Under the pieces are notes generated by a model that searched no databases, had not been told where the DNA came from, and saw nothing but the letters and a program-made list of their open reading frames with translations. The translations under genes were made by a program, and so were the position numbers. Below, one piece after another: positions 23,377-32,087 of a stretch of 64,000 nt of DNA (position 1 is the first letter of the stretch; each line of letters begins with the position of its first letter). The DNA is from CBDCVD01 sp965224015 (GTDB taxonomy: Bacteria; Pseudomonadota; Alphaproteobacteria; Rhizobiales; CBDCVD01): assembly GCA_965224015.1 (NCBI GenBank), contig OZ245032.1, positions 2,914,001-2,978,000 of the forward strand, in the 5' to 3' direction.

Positions 23377-24912
23377 ATGAGCCAACCCGATATTGTTGTC
23401 ATCATGGCTGACCAACTGGCGCCGCATTTTACCGGCGCTTACGGCCATCGTGTTGCCAGGACACCGCATCTTGACGCTCTGGCTGCACGCGGCATGCGTT
23501 TTGACGCTGCTTATTGTAACTCTCCATTGTGCGCACCGTCGCGTTTTGCGTTCATGTCCGGTCAGTATATCAGCCGCATTGCGGCCTATGACAATGCCTC
23601 TGAGTTCCCTGCACGAATCCCGACATTTGCTCACTATCTCAAGGCGCTGGGGTATCGCACGTGTTTGTCGGGAAAAATGCACTTTATCGGCCCCGATCAA
23701 ATGCACGGCTTTGAGGAGCGGGTGACCACCGATATTTATCCCGCTGACTTTGCCTGGACGCCGGATTGGGAGGCCCATGACGAGCGTATCGACAAGTGGT
23801 ATCACAACATGCTGACCGTCAAGCAAAGCGGCGTTGCGCAGACGACGTTTCAGATTGACTATGACGAGGAGGTCGGCTTTGCGGCGCGGCGCTGGCTGTT
23901 TGATGTAGCCCGTGACAGGGCTCAGGGCGATACGGCGCCTTTTGCGTTGGTGGCAAGCTTTATTCATCCTCACGACCCCTATGTGGCGCGGCCACAGTGG
24001 TGGGACCTTTATGATGATGACCCTATCGAGTTGCCGGCGTTTGTGCTTTCACGTACACAGCAGGATCCGTTTTCCCAGCGCCTGATGGACGGTATCGAGG
24101 CCAGCTACGTGCCACTAAGCGAGGACGACATACGCCGCGCGCGCCGCGCCTATCTTGCCAATGTCAGCTATTTTGACAGCAAGATTGGCGATTTGGTGCA
24201 GACCCTGCGCGAGATCGGCAATCTTGAGAACACCCTTATTGTTGTCACTTCCGACCACGGCGACATGCTTGGGGAGCGCGGTTTATGGTACAAGATGAAC
24301 TTTTTTGAGCATTCTGCCCGCGTGCCCCTGGTTATGGCGGGACCGGGGGTTGCGAGGGGAAGCGCCGCGAATGCCTGTTCGCTGATTGATCTGCTGCCGA
24401 CTTTCATTGAGATCGCCGGCGGCGATCTTTCCCTTTTGGGAGAGCCCATTGACGGGCGCAGCTTGATGCCTCTGGCGCGTGGCGAGGAGGACCTGATTGA
24501 CGAGGCGATCGGCGAGTATTGCGCCGAGATGACCCCTTATCCTGTTTTTATGATTCGCCGTGGATCGCTAAAATACATTCATTGCGATGCGGACCCACCG
24601 CAGCTTTACGACCTTGCCCGGGACCCGGGCGAGAGGGTGAATAGGGTGCAAGACCCCGATTATGGTGAGGCGGCAAACGCCTTTGCAGGGGAAGTCGCCG
24701 CGCGCTGGGACGTTGCGCGTTTGCGGGCCGATGTGATTGCGACTCAAAAGTCACGCCGCGCCCTGCATAAGGCCATGATGGCCGGCGCCGGCGAGCCATG
24801 GGATTACAATCCCCCCTCAGATGCCACCCGGCAATATGTGCGCAACCACATGGATTGGACCGTGGCGGCCGCACGCTACCGCTTTCCTCCCGTGTCGGGC
24901 GAAGGTACGTAG
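23377..24912 (+). CDS. betC: Choline-sulfatase (sulfatase family)
   Basis: A 511-residue type I sulfatase that would hydrolyse choline-O-sulfate to choline and sulfate, feeding glycine-betaine synthesis or sulfur supply. Metal-binding Asp lies in VVIMADQLAPHF (D12). The formylglycine signature is C52-A-P-S-R in SPLCAPSRFAFMSGQ. Further hallmarks of the choline-sulfatase subgroup are CLSGKMHFIGPDQMHGFEER, TTDIYPADFAWTPDW, SFIHPHDPYVARPQWWDLY and VVTSDHGDMLGERGLWYKM. The C-terminal part (EPWDYNPPSDATRQYVRNH) matches the choline-sulfatase C-terminal extension. The open frame reaches 23233, but the upstream part lies in repeat E; ATG 23377 with ggag upstream gives the family start. No betA/betB or betI is visible nearby. 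Other sulfate-ester substrates cannot be excluded. Confidence 0.85.
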   Translation: MSQPDIVVIMADQLAPHFTGAYGHRVARTPHLDALAARGMRFDAAYCNSPLCAPSRFAFMSGQYISRIAAYDNASEFPARIPTFAHYLKALGYRTCLSGKMHFIGPDQMHGFEERVTTDIYPADFAWTPDWEAHDERIDKWYHNMLTVKQSGVAQTTFQIDYDEEVGFAARRWLFDVARDRAQGDTAPFALVASFIHPHDPYVARPQWWDLYDDDPIELPAFVLSRTQQDPFSQRLMDGIEASYVPLSEDDIRRARRAYLANVSYFDSKIGDLVQTLREIGNLENTLIVVTSDHGDMLGERGLWYKMNFFEHSARVPLVMAGPGVARGSAANACSLIDLLPTFIEIAGGDLSLLGEPIDGRSLMPLARGEEDLIDEAIGEYCAEMTPYPVFMIRRGSLKYIHCDADPPQLYDLARDPGERVNRVQDPDYGEAANAFAGEVAARWDVARLRADVIATQKSRRALHKAMMAGAGEPWDYNPPSDATRQYVRNHMDWTVAAARYRFPPVSGEGT

Positions 24913-24944
24913 AGCCTGTCTGAATTTACGAAATATGGCACGCT

Positions 24945-25481
24945 CTAAAGCGCTCGCACATCCCTGGCTTGCGCAAAGACCCAGGCGGGGAGCCTCCCGC
25001 CTTTATCTTTCAGCCCCTGGTATGCAAGACAAAGCACCGCCGTCCACACCAGATCACCGATGAGTGTTGCGGCAAAAAACGGCACCGCCGCCGCATAACA
25101 GGTCATCAGGCCCGCCCAGGTCAGGCCATAATAGCCGCTGGCCCAGACCCCGAAGTTGGAGATCAGAAAAAACCCAACCGCCCCCGCAGACGCCGCTGCA
25201 AGAGCGCCGCCTTTGATCTCGCGCATAGCCCGCGCCAACAGCACATAGGCGGCAAAGCCGGCCAGCTGAAACGGCAGGGACGCAAAAAAGAAACTGCCCC
25301 CATGCACCAACGACAACGCCCCATTGCCAACAAGTGTGGCAACAATAACGGTGGCCACAGCCACCGACAACGGCATCGTGCGCCCCGCAAGAACCGCGGC
25401 TCCGCCTATGGGCGAAAAATTCCACGGATGCGGAATAATGCGAAAAAGCGTGGCAAGCACGATAAGCGAAACAGACAACAT
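24945..25481 (-). CDS. DUF6580-type integral membrane protein
   Basis: A 178-residue hydrophobic protein with about five membrane segments. The N-terminal FRIIPHPWNFSPIGGAAVLA and GRTMP block, the LVGNGALSLVHGG segment and the NFGVWASGYYGLTWAGLMTC and PFFAATLIGDLVWTAVL stretches fit the DUF6580 family, whose arrangement resembles the membrane part of ECF-type transporters. The function is unknown. It converges with betC, leaving only 32 bp between stops. Confidence 0.7.
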   Translation of the reverse strand: MLSVSLIVLATLFRIIPHPWNFSPIGGAAVLAGRTMPLSVAVATVIVATLVGNGALSLVHGGSFFFASLPFQLAGFAAYVLLARAMREIKGGALAAASAGAVGFFLISNFGVWASGYYGLTWAGLMTCYAAAVPFFAATLIGDLVWTAVLCLAYQGLKDKGGRLPAWVFAQARDVRAL

Positions 25482-25510
25482 CGCCGGTCACTCCATTGGT
25501 TTTTCAAGGA

Positions 25511-25552
25511 CAATTTGTTTGTCAATGACAATTTGTTTGTCAAGGATAGCGT
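25511..25552. repeat. Tandem duplication upstream of the DUF6580 gene
   Basis: The unit gacaatttgtttgtcaa/t is repeated twice in tandem with one substitution, 30 bp upstream of the gene start. Each unit contains a gacaa...ttgtc inverted repeat, so it could bind a regulator; this is speculative. Confidence 0.6.
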
Positions 25553-25687
25553 CATCAGCATCGCTGGCGATCCTTTGACGATACGTTGACGACCCGTTCT
25601 CCTGCGTCTGGAGCCCAAACATGACAGGCTCCAAGACCTACATATCGCGTAAAGCCAGGCCTTTTGCAAGAAAATTAGCGCCTGCGA

Positions 25688-25828
25688 CTATAGCAAAATG
25701 CGTTTTATCAGATTTATAAGCATTGGGTATTCCTCTCGCATTTTGCTATAGATTTGAGGGCGATCAGTTTTATGGGTTTCGCTTATGCCCTTGGCAAAAT
25801 GGGTAAAGCAAAACCCATATTGATCTAG
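25688..25828. repeat. MITE-A copy 4 with 3' extension (repeat E), ending at the IS1182 target CTAG
   Basis: Bases 25688-25751 are a MITE-A copy and 25752-25828 are the same extension as at 23286-23359. IS1182 copy 2 is inserted at the CTAG (25825-25828) that closes the repeat, the position equivalent to 23356-23359. Confidence 0.8.
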
Positions 25829-27284
25829 CAGTGTGTCGGATTTGGGCTGTGGTTATTTATTAAATTTGCATACAGGCTTTTTTGCATTTGTGCTACCCAT
25901 TGGTATGAAAAATTTTCGCAATTATGACCGCTCTCAGCGGTTGCTTTTGCCTCCTGATCTCAAAGACTGGGTGGCAGATGACGACTTGGCCCATTTTATC
26001 GTGGAAGCCGCCGAACGCATAGATATGCGCACCTTTCACGTCAGCCGCACCGGCTCAGGAAAAGCACAATATCATCCGCGCATGATGTTGGCCCTGTTGG
26101 TTTATTGTTACGCCAGTGGTATTTTTTCCTCGCGCAAGATAGAGCAGGCCACGTATCGCAATGTTTCTGTCCGCTTTATCGCCGCCAACAGCCATCCGGA
26201 TCATGACACGATCGCCAAGTTCCGGCGTGACAACGGTCCTGCCTTTGAGACGGCGTTTGCGCATATCTTGTTGCTAGCCAAACAGATGGGTCTTTTAAAG
26301 GTAGGCACGGTCGCCCTCGACGGCACGCAGATTGATGCGAATGCTTCGAAGATCAAATCGTTACGTTATGATCGTATCCAGTGTTACGGGCCAAGCTTGC
26401 AGAGGACATTGCGGCGTTGATGGATAGAGCCGAGGCGGCAGATGAACAGGATACGGATGATGGTTTGTCGCTCCCCGACGAGATAGCGCGGCGGCAAACG
26501 TTAAAGGCGAAGTTAGACGCGGCAGCCGAACAACTTGAGGCGGCGGCGTGTTTGGATGGGCAAGATCAGGGTCAGGATACGGATGATGGGGGCGATGCAC
26601 CACGGCCTTCTCCTAAGAAGCAGATCAATCTGAGCGATCCGGACAGTTCCATCATGCGCCGGTCGTCGCGCCACGAATACCGTCAGGCTTATAATGCGCA
26701 AGCTTTTGTGGATGCGGATGGCAGCCAGTTGGTTTTGGGTACGCAAGTTCTTGCCACGACGAATGATCGTCAGGATTTGGCTACCTTTGTTGATGACTTG
26801 TGCGCGCGTGTTGGCAAGCCCAAGACGCTTATAGCGGATACGGGTTATGCTGGCGAGGCTGTTATTGAGGCGCTTGATGTGCGTAAAATTGAACCTTTGA
26901 TAGCGTTACCGGGTCAACAGGTAGCACGCCCTTATGATTTCCGACCGCCGAAGGTGCGCAGCAAGCCACCACCGTGTGTTAGAGAGCCGTGGCGCTTAAA
27001 GATGCTGGAGACATTTCGAACCCAGGAGGCAAAAGACAAGTACAAAAGACGAAAGAGCAGTGTTGAGCCTGTTTTTGGCATCATCAAATCGGTTCTTGGT
27101 TTCAGGCATTTTCATCTTCGCGGTCTTGAGAAGGTTTCACGGGAATGGTGTCTTGTAGCGCTGGCGTACAACTGCAAACGTGTGAGCAACATGCTGAGCG
27201 GCTAAGGCGGTTCAGCAAAGCGCTCGCCAACACACATCCACGACCGATACACGGACAAACAACTCCTTTAAACCCGACACACTG
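25829..27284 (+). mobile_element. IS1182-family element, copy 2 (defective)
   Basis: 1456 bp, inverted relative to copy 1. It is 7 bp shorter: one G is missing near 26380 and one 6-bp caagat unit near 26565. Left flank is CTAG (25825-25828) but right flank is TTAG (27285-27288), inside an IS481 terminal fragment. Confidence 0.92.
25905..27205 (+). pseudogene. IS1182-family transposase, frameshifted
   Basis: It matches the intact 435-residue transposase of copy 1, but a one-base deletion (atccagtgtt here, atccaggtgtt there, near 26380) shifts the frame after KSLRYDRIQ. Reading continues in another frame from 26381 to the normal C-terminus. The frameshift falls after the first catalytic Asp region, so neither part should be active alone. 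Confidence 0.9.
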
Positions 27285-27321
27285 TTAGGATTAAATGGAG
27301 ACAACCTCTTGACGTTACACA
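27285..27321 (+). mobile_element. IS481 terminal fragment
   Basis: 37 bp (ttaggattaaatgg, acaacctcttgacg, ttacaca) match the transposase-end terminus of the IS481 element at 40918-41964 with one mismatch. It joins IS1182 copy 2 directly on its left, and the uspA stop codon follows at once on its right. The rest of that IS481 copy is gone. Confidence 0.85.
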
Positions 27322-27322
27322 G

Positions 27323-27757
27323 CTAGTGACGCACAACCAGGACCGACTGGTTGGCGTGGCGCATGACCCGCGCGGCGTTCGGGCCGATGAGATAATCCTT
27401 TAGCTCCGGACGCGCCGCACCGATGACAATCAGGTCAGCGCCCACATGGTTTGCGGCATTGATAATCTCTTCATAGATTTGTCCATGGCCCACCACATGC
27501 TGCACCTGACGATCTGCAGGCAAGTATTTTTTTGTAAATGCATGCAGGGCTTCATTGGCCTGTTCGATCATTTTTTGCTCGTGACCGGGCGGGAAATACG
27601 AACCAACGATGCTCAAACCATAGTCTGGTACGACCGTGGTCACATGCAACGTATCGCCTGGATCTATCGCTTCCATTGCCGCGTACAAAACCTTAGCGGA
27701 ATTATCTTCATCGCCAAGGTCGATGGCGGCGATAACGTGTTTGAAAATATTCTTCAT
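27323..27757 (-). CDS. Universal stress protein A family, TRAP-operon associated
   Basis: A 144-residue cytoplasmic UspA-fold protein. The N-terminal strand HVIAAIDLGDEDNSA and the ATP-binding C-terminal block (LIVIGAARPELKDYLIGPNA, ARVMRHANQSVLVVRH) follow the G-x2-G-x9-G(S/N) pattern of nucleotide-binding Usps. It starts 5 bp after the stop of the TRAP permease, so it is co-transcribed. Usp proteins linked to TRAP genes (for example TeaD with TeaABC) are known to modulate transporter activity in an ATP-dependent way; the same role is inferred here. The stop codon lies at the edge of the IS481 fragment. Confidence 0.9.
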   Translation of the reverse strand: MKNIFKHVIAAIDLGDEDNSAKVLYAAMEAIDPGDTLHVTTVVPDYGLSIVGSYFPPGHEQKMIEQANEALHAFTKKYLPADRQVQHVVGHGQIYEEIINAANHVGADLIVIGAARPELKDYLIGPNAARVMRHANQSVLVVRH

Positions 27758-27762
27758 AAACT

Positions 27763-30594
27763 CTACACCTCCTGAGGTGTTGCGGGGATAACGTCACGCT
27801 CGCGCCGTCCCCGTTGCAAGAAAAAGATCAAACCAAGCAGTGCCAGTGCCGGAATGTACATCAGGTACTTTGAGGGTTGTGGCAAGGGCGCCAAAACCGT
27901 ATTGATCGTTTGATCGAAATCAAAGCCCGCCATTGCTGCGGGCGAATCGAACGCAGCCCCATCAATTATCAGTTTACCGTCCTCTTCCAGCACATCAAGC
28001 CCAAACGCAAAGAGGCGCTCCTCCGCCGAGGCCCCCTCAGCAACGTCAATGATCTTGGTCAGTTTGATCGGCTCCCCTACATCATCAAACGTATCAATAA
28101 TCACCCGAACTTCGTCACCAGGCTCGGCATCGGCAATTGTCTGCATAAGCGCTGCCGGCTCCGCCTCCTTATAGGGCGGCGAAATCATATCCATCCAGAA
28201 ACCGGGCCTGAACAGGGTAAAAGCAACCAATATCAGCGCGATCGATTCCCAAATCCGCGACCTGGCAATAAAGAACCCCTGGCTGCCTGCGGTAAAGATC
28301 AACATCGCCACCGTTGCGATAATGAAAACGAATATCCCCTGCATCCACGTTACGTCAATCAACAGAATATCTGTGTTGAAAATGAGCAGGAAAGGCAACA
28401 AAACCGTGCGCAGAGAGTAGAAAAAGGCAACAAAGCCGGTTTTGATCGGGTCTCCGCCGGAAACTGCAGCCGCCGCAAAGGACGCCAAACCCACCGGGGG
28501 CGTTACGTCAGCCATGATACCGAAATAGAACACAAACAGGTGAACCGCAATTAAAGGCACCAGCAGGCCGTTTTGCTCCCCAAGTCCCACAATCACCGGA
28601 GCCAACAGGGACGACACAACAATATAATTTGCCGTGGTCGGCAGCCCCATGCCAAGAACGAGACTCAAGACAGCGGTAAAAATAAGGATCAGCATGATCT
28701 GCCCCTGGCTGAGAAACTCAACCAGGGCCGCCAAAACGGCGCCTACGCTCGTTTGCGATACCACCCCCACGATAATGCCGGCCGCTGCGGTCGCGATACC
28801 AATACCGATCATGCTGCGCGCGCCTGAGATCATCGCATCGATCAATTCCCTGAACCCAAGGCCAAACATGCCTGCGGTGGACTGGCCGCGGAACATGGCG
28901 GCGAGAAACCGTTGGGTCAGCAGAATAAAGATCATCAACGCAACCGCCCAAAAAGCCGAAAGCCCAGCCGGCAAACGCGCGACCAACAAGCACCAGATCA
29001 ACACACCAACAGGGAGCAGGTAATGCAAACCCGACTTGATCGTCGGTGCGGGCTCAGGCAAGCGCACCACCGGTTCATTCGGATCATCAAGCTCAAGGGG
29101 CGGATAACCGGCACAAAAACGTGCCAGCAGGACATAAGCCCCAATAATCGCGGCGCCAACGATCCACGCTGCCGTTGCGCCAAAAGCATCGCCAATCAGA
29201 TTGACAACGGCAAAAAGACCAAAGGCGAACACCACCGCAAGGCCCAGCACCACAGCCCCCATGGAGTAAAACTTCATGCGCGTGTCATCGCCGGCGTTTC
29301 GCACCAGGAGGAAATAAATCGCTGCCAAAAATGCCAGGATAGTCGCGGTTGCTGTCAGCAGATTACCGCTCGCCTGCAAATTTTCAAAGGCCTGGAAGAG
29401 GTAATAGACGGCGCCCGCGATAATGAATATCACCGAGACTGTCACGCCAAAGGATATCAGTGCCCACTTGGTCGGCTTCGGCTCGCCGGCACGGGGCAGG
29501 CCCTGCATGTTTTGCTTCATCGCCTCGAGATGAACAATATAAACAAGCGCGATATAGGAGATAACCGCTGGAACAAAGGCGTGCTTGACCACTTCAAAAT
29601 AGGAAATACCGATATATTCGAACATCAGAAACGCCGCCGCGCCCATAACCGGCGGCATGATCTGGCCATTAACCGACGAAGCCACCTCGACGGCGCCGGC
29701 TTTTTCGGCCGTAAAGCCAACACGGCGCATCATGGGAATGGTGAACGTGCCGGTGGTGACCACATTGGCAATGGAGGAGCCGGATATAAGCCCGGTCATG
29801 CCCGAGGCGACCACAGCCGCCTTGGCGGGCCCACCGCGGAAATGCCCCATGAGTGAGAACGCGACCTGGATAAAATAATTCCCCGCTCCGGCTTTGTCCA
29901 GCAGCGCGCCAAACAGCACGAACAGAAAAACAAGATCGGTGGAAACCCCAAGGGCGATCCCGAAAACGCCTTCCGTGGAAAGCCATTGGTGGTAGGCGAC
30001 CGCATTAAAGCTTGCCCCTTTCCAGGCAAGAAAGCCCGGTGCATAGGGCCCCAAAAACGTGTAACCAAGAAAGACAATCGCAACGATCATCAATGGCGGC
30101 CCCAGCGCCCGGCGTGTGGACTCCAACAAAAAGATTATGCCGGCAACCGCAATAATAACATCCAGTGAGTTCGGCGCGTTGGGGCGGTCTGACAGGCGCG
30201 ATCCGGTCAGATCCTTGATAAATTGCGTGTCCCAGAAAAACAGATAGAGGACACAAAACGCCCCCGCCGCGGCGAGCAGCCAATCGACCATCGGAATACG
30301 ATCGCGCGGCGATTTGATAAAGGCAGGATAGACCAGATAGGCCAGGAAAATAGCAAACCCCAAATGAATAGGCCGCGCCTCGCCGCTGGAGAAAACCCCA
30401 AATCCAAATGTATAGGGCAACGGTGAGGCTATCCAGACCTGGAAAACCGACCAGGCCAACGCCAGCCCTGCAATCAGCAGCGCCACCTGCCTGTTGATGG
30501 GATTGCGCCCACCCGTATCGGTGGAGGCAACCAGATCCTCCAGTTCCTTGTCGCTTAATTTGCTCGATTTGCTCGTGCTTGTTTGATCGCTCAT
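27763..30594 (-). CDS. TRAP transporter fused permease (4TM/12TM, TAXI type)
   Basis: A 943-residue inner-membrane protein with many hydrophobic segments. It fuses the small (DctQ-like) and large (DctM-like) TRAP subunits. Conserved stretches include FGALLDKAGAGNYFIQVAFS, the GSSIANVVTTGTFTIPMMRR and ASSVNGQIMPPVMGAAAFLM motifs, GMGLPTTANYIVVSSLLAP and IMADVTPPVGLASFAAAAVS. The C-terminal region (about residues 800-910) is a soluble DUF3394-type domain (GDEVRVIIDTFDDVGEPIKL) followed by a final membrane segment and basic tail. It imports an unknown, probably carboxylate-type, solute using an ion gradient, working with the TAXI binding protein encoded upstream. The start ATG overlaps a TGA (ATGA) ending a 33-codon open stretch without a start codon. 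Confidence 0.95.
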   Translation of the reverse strand: MSDQTSTSKSSKLSDKELEDLVASTDTGGRNPINRQVALLIAGLALAWSVFQVWIASPLPYTFGFGVFSSGEARPIHLGFAIFLAYLVYPAFIKSPRDRIPMVDWLLAAAGAFCVLYLFFWDTQFIKDLTGSRLSDRPNAPNSLDVIIAVAGIIFLLESTRRALGPPLMIVAIVFLGYTFLGPYAPGFLAWKGASFNAVAYHQWLSTEGVFGIALGVSTDLVFLFVLFGALLDKAGAGNYFIQVAFSLMGHFRGGPAKAAVVASGMTGLISGSSIANVVTTGTFTIPMMRRVGFTAEKAGAVEVASSVNGQIMPPVMGAAAFLMFEYIGISYFEVVKHAFVPAVISYIALVYIVHLEAMKQNMQGLPRAGEPKPTKWALISFGVTVSVIFIIAGAVYYLFQAFENLQASGNLLTATATILAFLAAIYFLLVRNAGDDTRMKFYSMGAVVLGLAVVFAFGLFAVVNLIGDAFGATAAWIVGAAIIGAYVLLARFCAGYPPLELDDPNEPVVRLPEPAPTIKSGLHYLLPVGVLIWCLLVARLPAGLSAFWAVALMIFILLTQRFLAAMFRGQSTAGMFGLGFRELIDAMISGARSMIGIGIATAAAGIIVGVVSQTSVGAVLAALVEFLSQGQIMLILIFTAVLSLVLGMGLPTTANYIVVSSLLAPVIVGLGEQNGLLVPLIAVHLFVFYFGIMADVTPPVGLASFAAAAVSGGDPIKTGFVAFFYSLRTVLLPFLLIFNTDILLIDVTWMQGIFVFIIATVAMLIFTAGSQGFFIARSRIWESIALILVAFTLFRPGFWMDMISPPYKEAEPAALMQTIADAEPGDEVRVIIDTFDDVGEPIKLTKIIDVAEGASAEERLFAFGLDVLEEDGKLIIDGAAFDSPAAMAGFDFDQTINTVLAPLPQPSKYLMYIPALALLGLIFFLQRGRRERDVIPATPQEV

Positions 30595-30769
30595 TTATCT
30601 GACGCCCCTCCCCAGGGCTGATAGCCGTTGACAATTTCCCTGGTTTCGCCATCGGCAACCTTAGCCTGCGCAATCTCCTCGCCGGCGACCGGTGTTTATT
30701 CTTTTCGCGAAACCAATATCCTGCAACGGATCAGGCAGTCCCGGTGACCGCCCCAACAAAATAGTCTTA

Positions 30770-30870
30770 TACCAGCGGTATTGGCTTTATATACACGCCG
30801 TCTGGTGTACTGCCTTGATAACACACCTCTTTGACGCTAATGCATGAGCCCTTGGCAAGGCCCCTTGGTG
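30770..30870. mobile_element. MITE-B copy 3 with TTA duplication
   Basis: 101 bp from TACCAGCGGTATTGG to AAGGCCCCTTGGTG, flanked by TTA at 30767-30769 and 30871-30873. The length is identical to copy 1 and the duplication is again 3 bp of the form TNA. Confidence 0.85.
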
Positions 30871-30884
30871 TTAAACCCGCGAAC

Positions 30885-30912
30885 CCGAAAAGCCGCCATA
30901 GCGGCTTTTCGG
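30885..30912 (-). terminator. Possible terminator/attenuator after the TAXI binding protein gene
   Basis: Perfect 12-bp stem ccgaaaagccgc / gcggcttttcgg with a 4-base loop, 35 bp beyond the stop of the binding-protein gene. It would favour higher expression of the binding protein than of the permease. Confidence 0.65.
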
Positions 30913-30946
30913 CGATTGGATCATGATCCAAACCGGGTATCAGGCC

Positions 30947-31903
30947 TTATTTTACCAGGCCCACCTCTTTATAGTATTTGACCGCACCATCATGCAACGG
31001 CGCAGAAAGGTTGTTGACGACCATCTTCTCCTTTTCCAGATTGCCAAATGCCGGATGCATTTTCTTGAAGCGGTTAAAGTTCTCAAACACCGCCTTGGTC
31101 ATCTCGTAGACGACGTTTTCCGGTGTATTGGTGGAGGTTACGAAGGTCGCGCCAACGCCAAAGGTGGTCGTATCTTTGTCGGTTCCCTTGTAGGTGCCAC
31201 CGGGAATTGTCACCATGGCGTAATAGTCATTGTCCGCGGCCAGCTTTTTGGCAACATCGTTATCCACGTTGATCAAAACCGCATCGCAAGAGGTGGTGGC
31301 TTCCTTGATCGAACCGTTGGGATGGCCGACGGTAAAGATAATGGCGTCGATTTTGTTGTCGCACAGAGCTGCGGACTGCTCGGAGGATTTCAGCTCGGAT
31401 GCAAGCGCGAAGTCGTCCATGGTCCAGCCCATTTCCTTCATCAGGATTTCCATGGTGCCACGCTGACCGGAGCCCGGGTTACCCACATTAACCCGCTTGC
31501 CTTTCAGGTCCTCGAAGGTCTTGATACCGGAATCGGCGCGGGCAACAACCGTGAACGGCTCAGGATGGACCGAAAAAACAGCGCGCAGACCTTCAAATTT
31601 ACCCTCAGGAAACTGCTCAGGAGCCGTCCCGTTATAGGCATGATATTGCCAGTCCGACTGGGCAACGCCAAGGTCCAGGTCGCCCTTGCGGATGCCGTTA
31701 ATGTTGGCAACAGAGCCGCCTGTGGTGTGGGTGCACTTGATATCATGATCTTTGGTGCCGCGGTTTACCAGGCGGCAGATGGCACCGCCGACCTGATAGT
31801 AAACACCGGTTTGTCCGCCGGTGCCAATCTGCACAAACGTCTCCGCCTGAGCCGATAAAGTAAGCCCTGCGGTCACCGCAGCGGCGAGTAAAATACGATT
31901 CAT
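30947..31903 (-). CDS. TAXI-family TRAP solute-binding protein
   Basis: A 318-residue periplasmic protein. The signal peptide is MNRILLAAAVTAGLTLSAQA, cleaved before ETFVQ. The mature start ETFVQIGTGGQTGVYYQVGG, with GAICRLVN following, is the TAXI signature. Further family blocks are CTHTTGGSVANINGIRKGDL, GVAQSDWQYHAYNG, LKGKRVNVGNPGSGQRGTME and VTSTNTPENVVYEMTKAVF. It captures the substrate in the periplasm and delivers it to the fused permease. It is first gene of the operon TAXI-permease-uspA; the 352-bp gap to the permease is unusually large because of a MITE insertion. Confidence 0.95.
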   Translation of the reverse strand: MNRILLAAAVTAGLTLSAQAETFVQIGTGGQTGVYYQVGGAICRLVNRGTKDHDIKCTHTTGGSVANINGIRKGDLDLGVAQSDWQYHAYNGTAPEQFPEGKFEGLRAVFSVHPEPFTVVARADSGIKTFEDLKGKRVNVGNPGSGQRGTMEILMKEMGWTMDDFALASELKSSEQSAALCDNKIDAIIFTVGHPNGSIKEATTSCDAVLINVDNDVAKKLAADNDYYAMVTIPGGTYKGTDKDTTTFGVGATFVTSTNTPENVVYEMTKAVFENFNRFKKMHPAFGNLEKEKMVVNNLSAPLHDGAVKYYKEVGLVK

Positions 31904-32087
31904 GTTAGGAACCTCCCATGTTCAGGGGTATTGATAATTCGCCTTGCGTGAAGGCGTTGAAAGTTAACCTTGTCATTAAACAGACCTTCGTACACACAGC
32001 TATCGCGCTGGCGACATAAACTGGCTCCTATTTCACATTCTCCTTGATGTAATTGCAAGCAGAAATTGAACATCGCCGCTGCCTCAC

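Larger units (their letters stand above)
30595..30946. other. Gap inside the TRAP operon holding MITE-B and a hairpin
   Basis: 352 bp between the binding protein and permease genes. It contains MITE-B copy 3 (30770-30870), a 12-bp perfect hairpin (30885-30912), and directly before the permease start an open, startless coding-like stretch on the minus strand (about 30701-30597) reading VADGETREIVNGYQPWGG that may be the tail of a lost gene. Confidence 0.65.

Noticed and set aside
18781..27284. Composite transposon bounded by inverted IS1182 copies
   Set aside because: The enclosed DNA includes the tmRNA gene with its own terminator and mucR, which are core genes. The right copy has unequal flanks and sits in an IS481 fragment, and the left copy has its own CTAG duplication, so two independent insertions fit better.
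30005..30673. 222-aa minus-strand ORF overlapping the TRAP permease start
   Set aside because: It is a frame shadow of the permease gene with no membrane or family pattern of its own.
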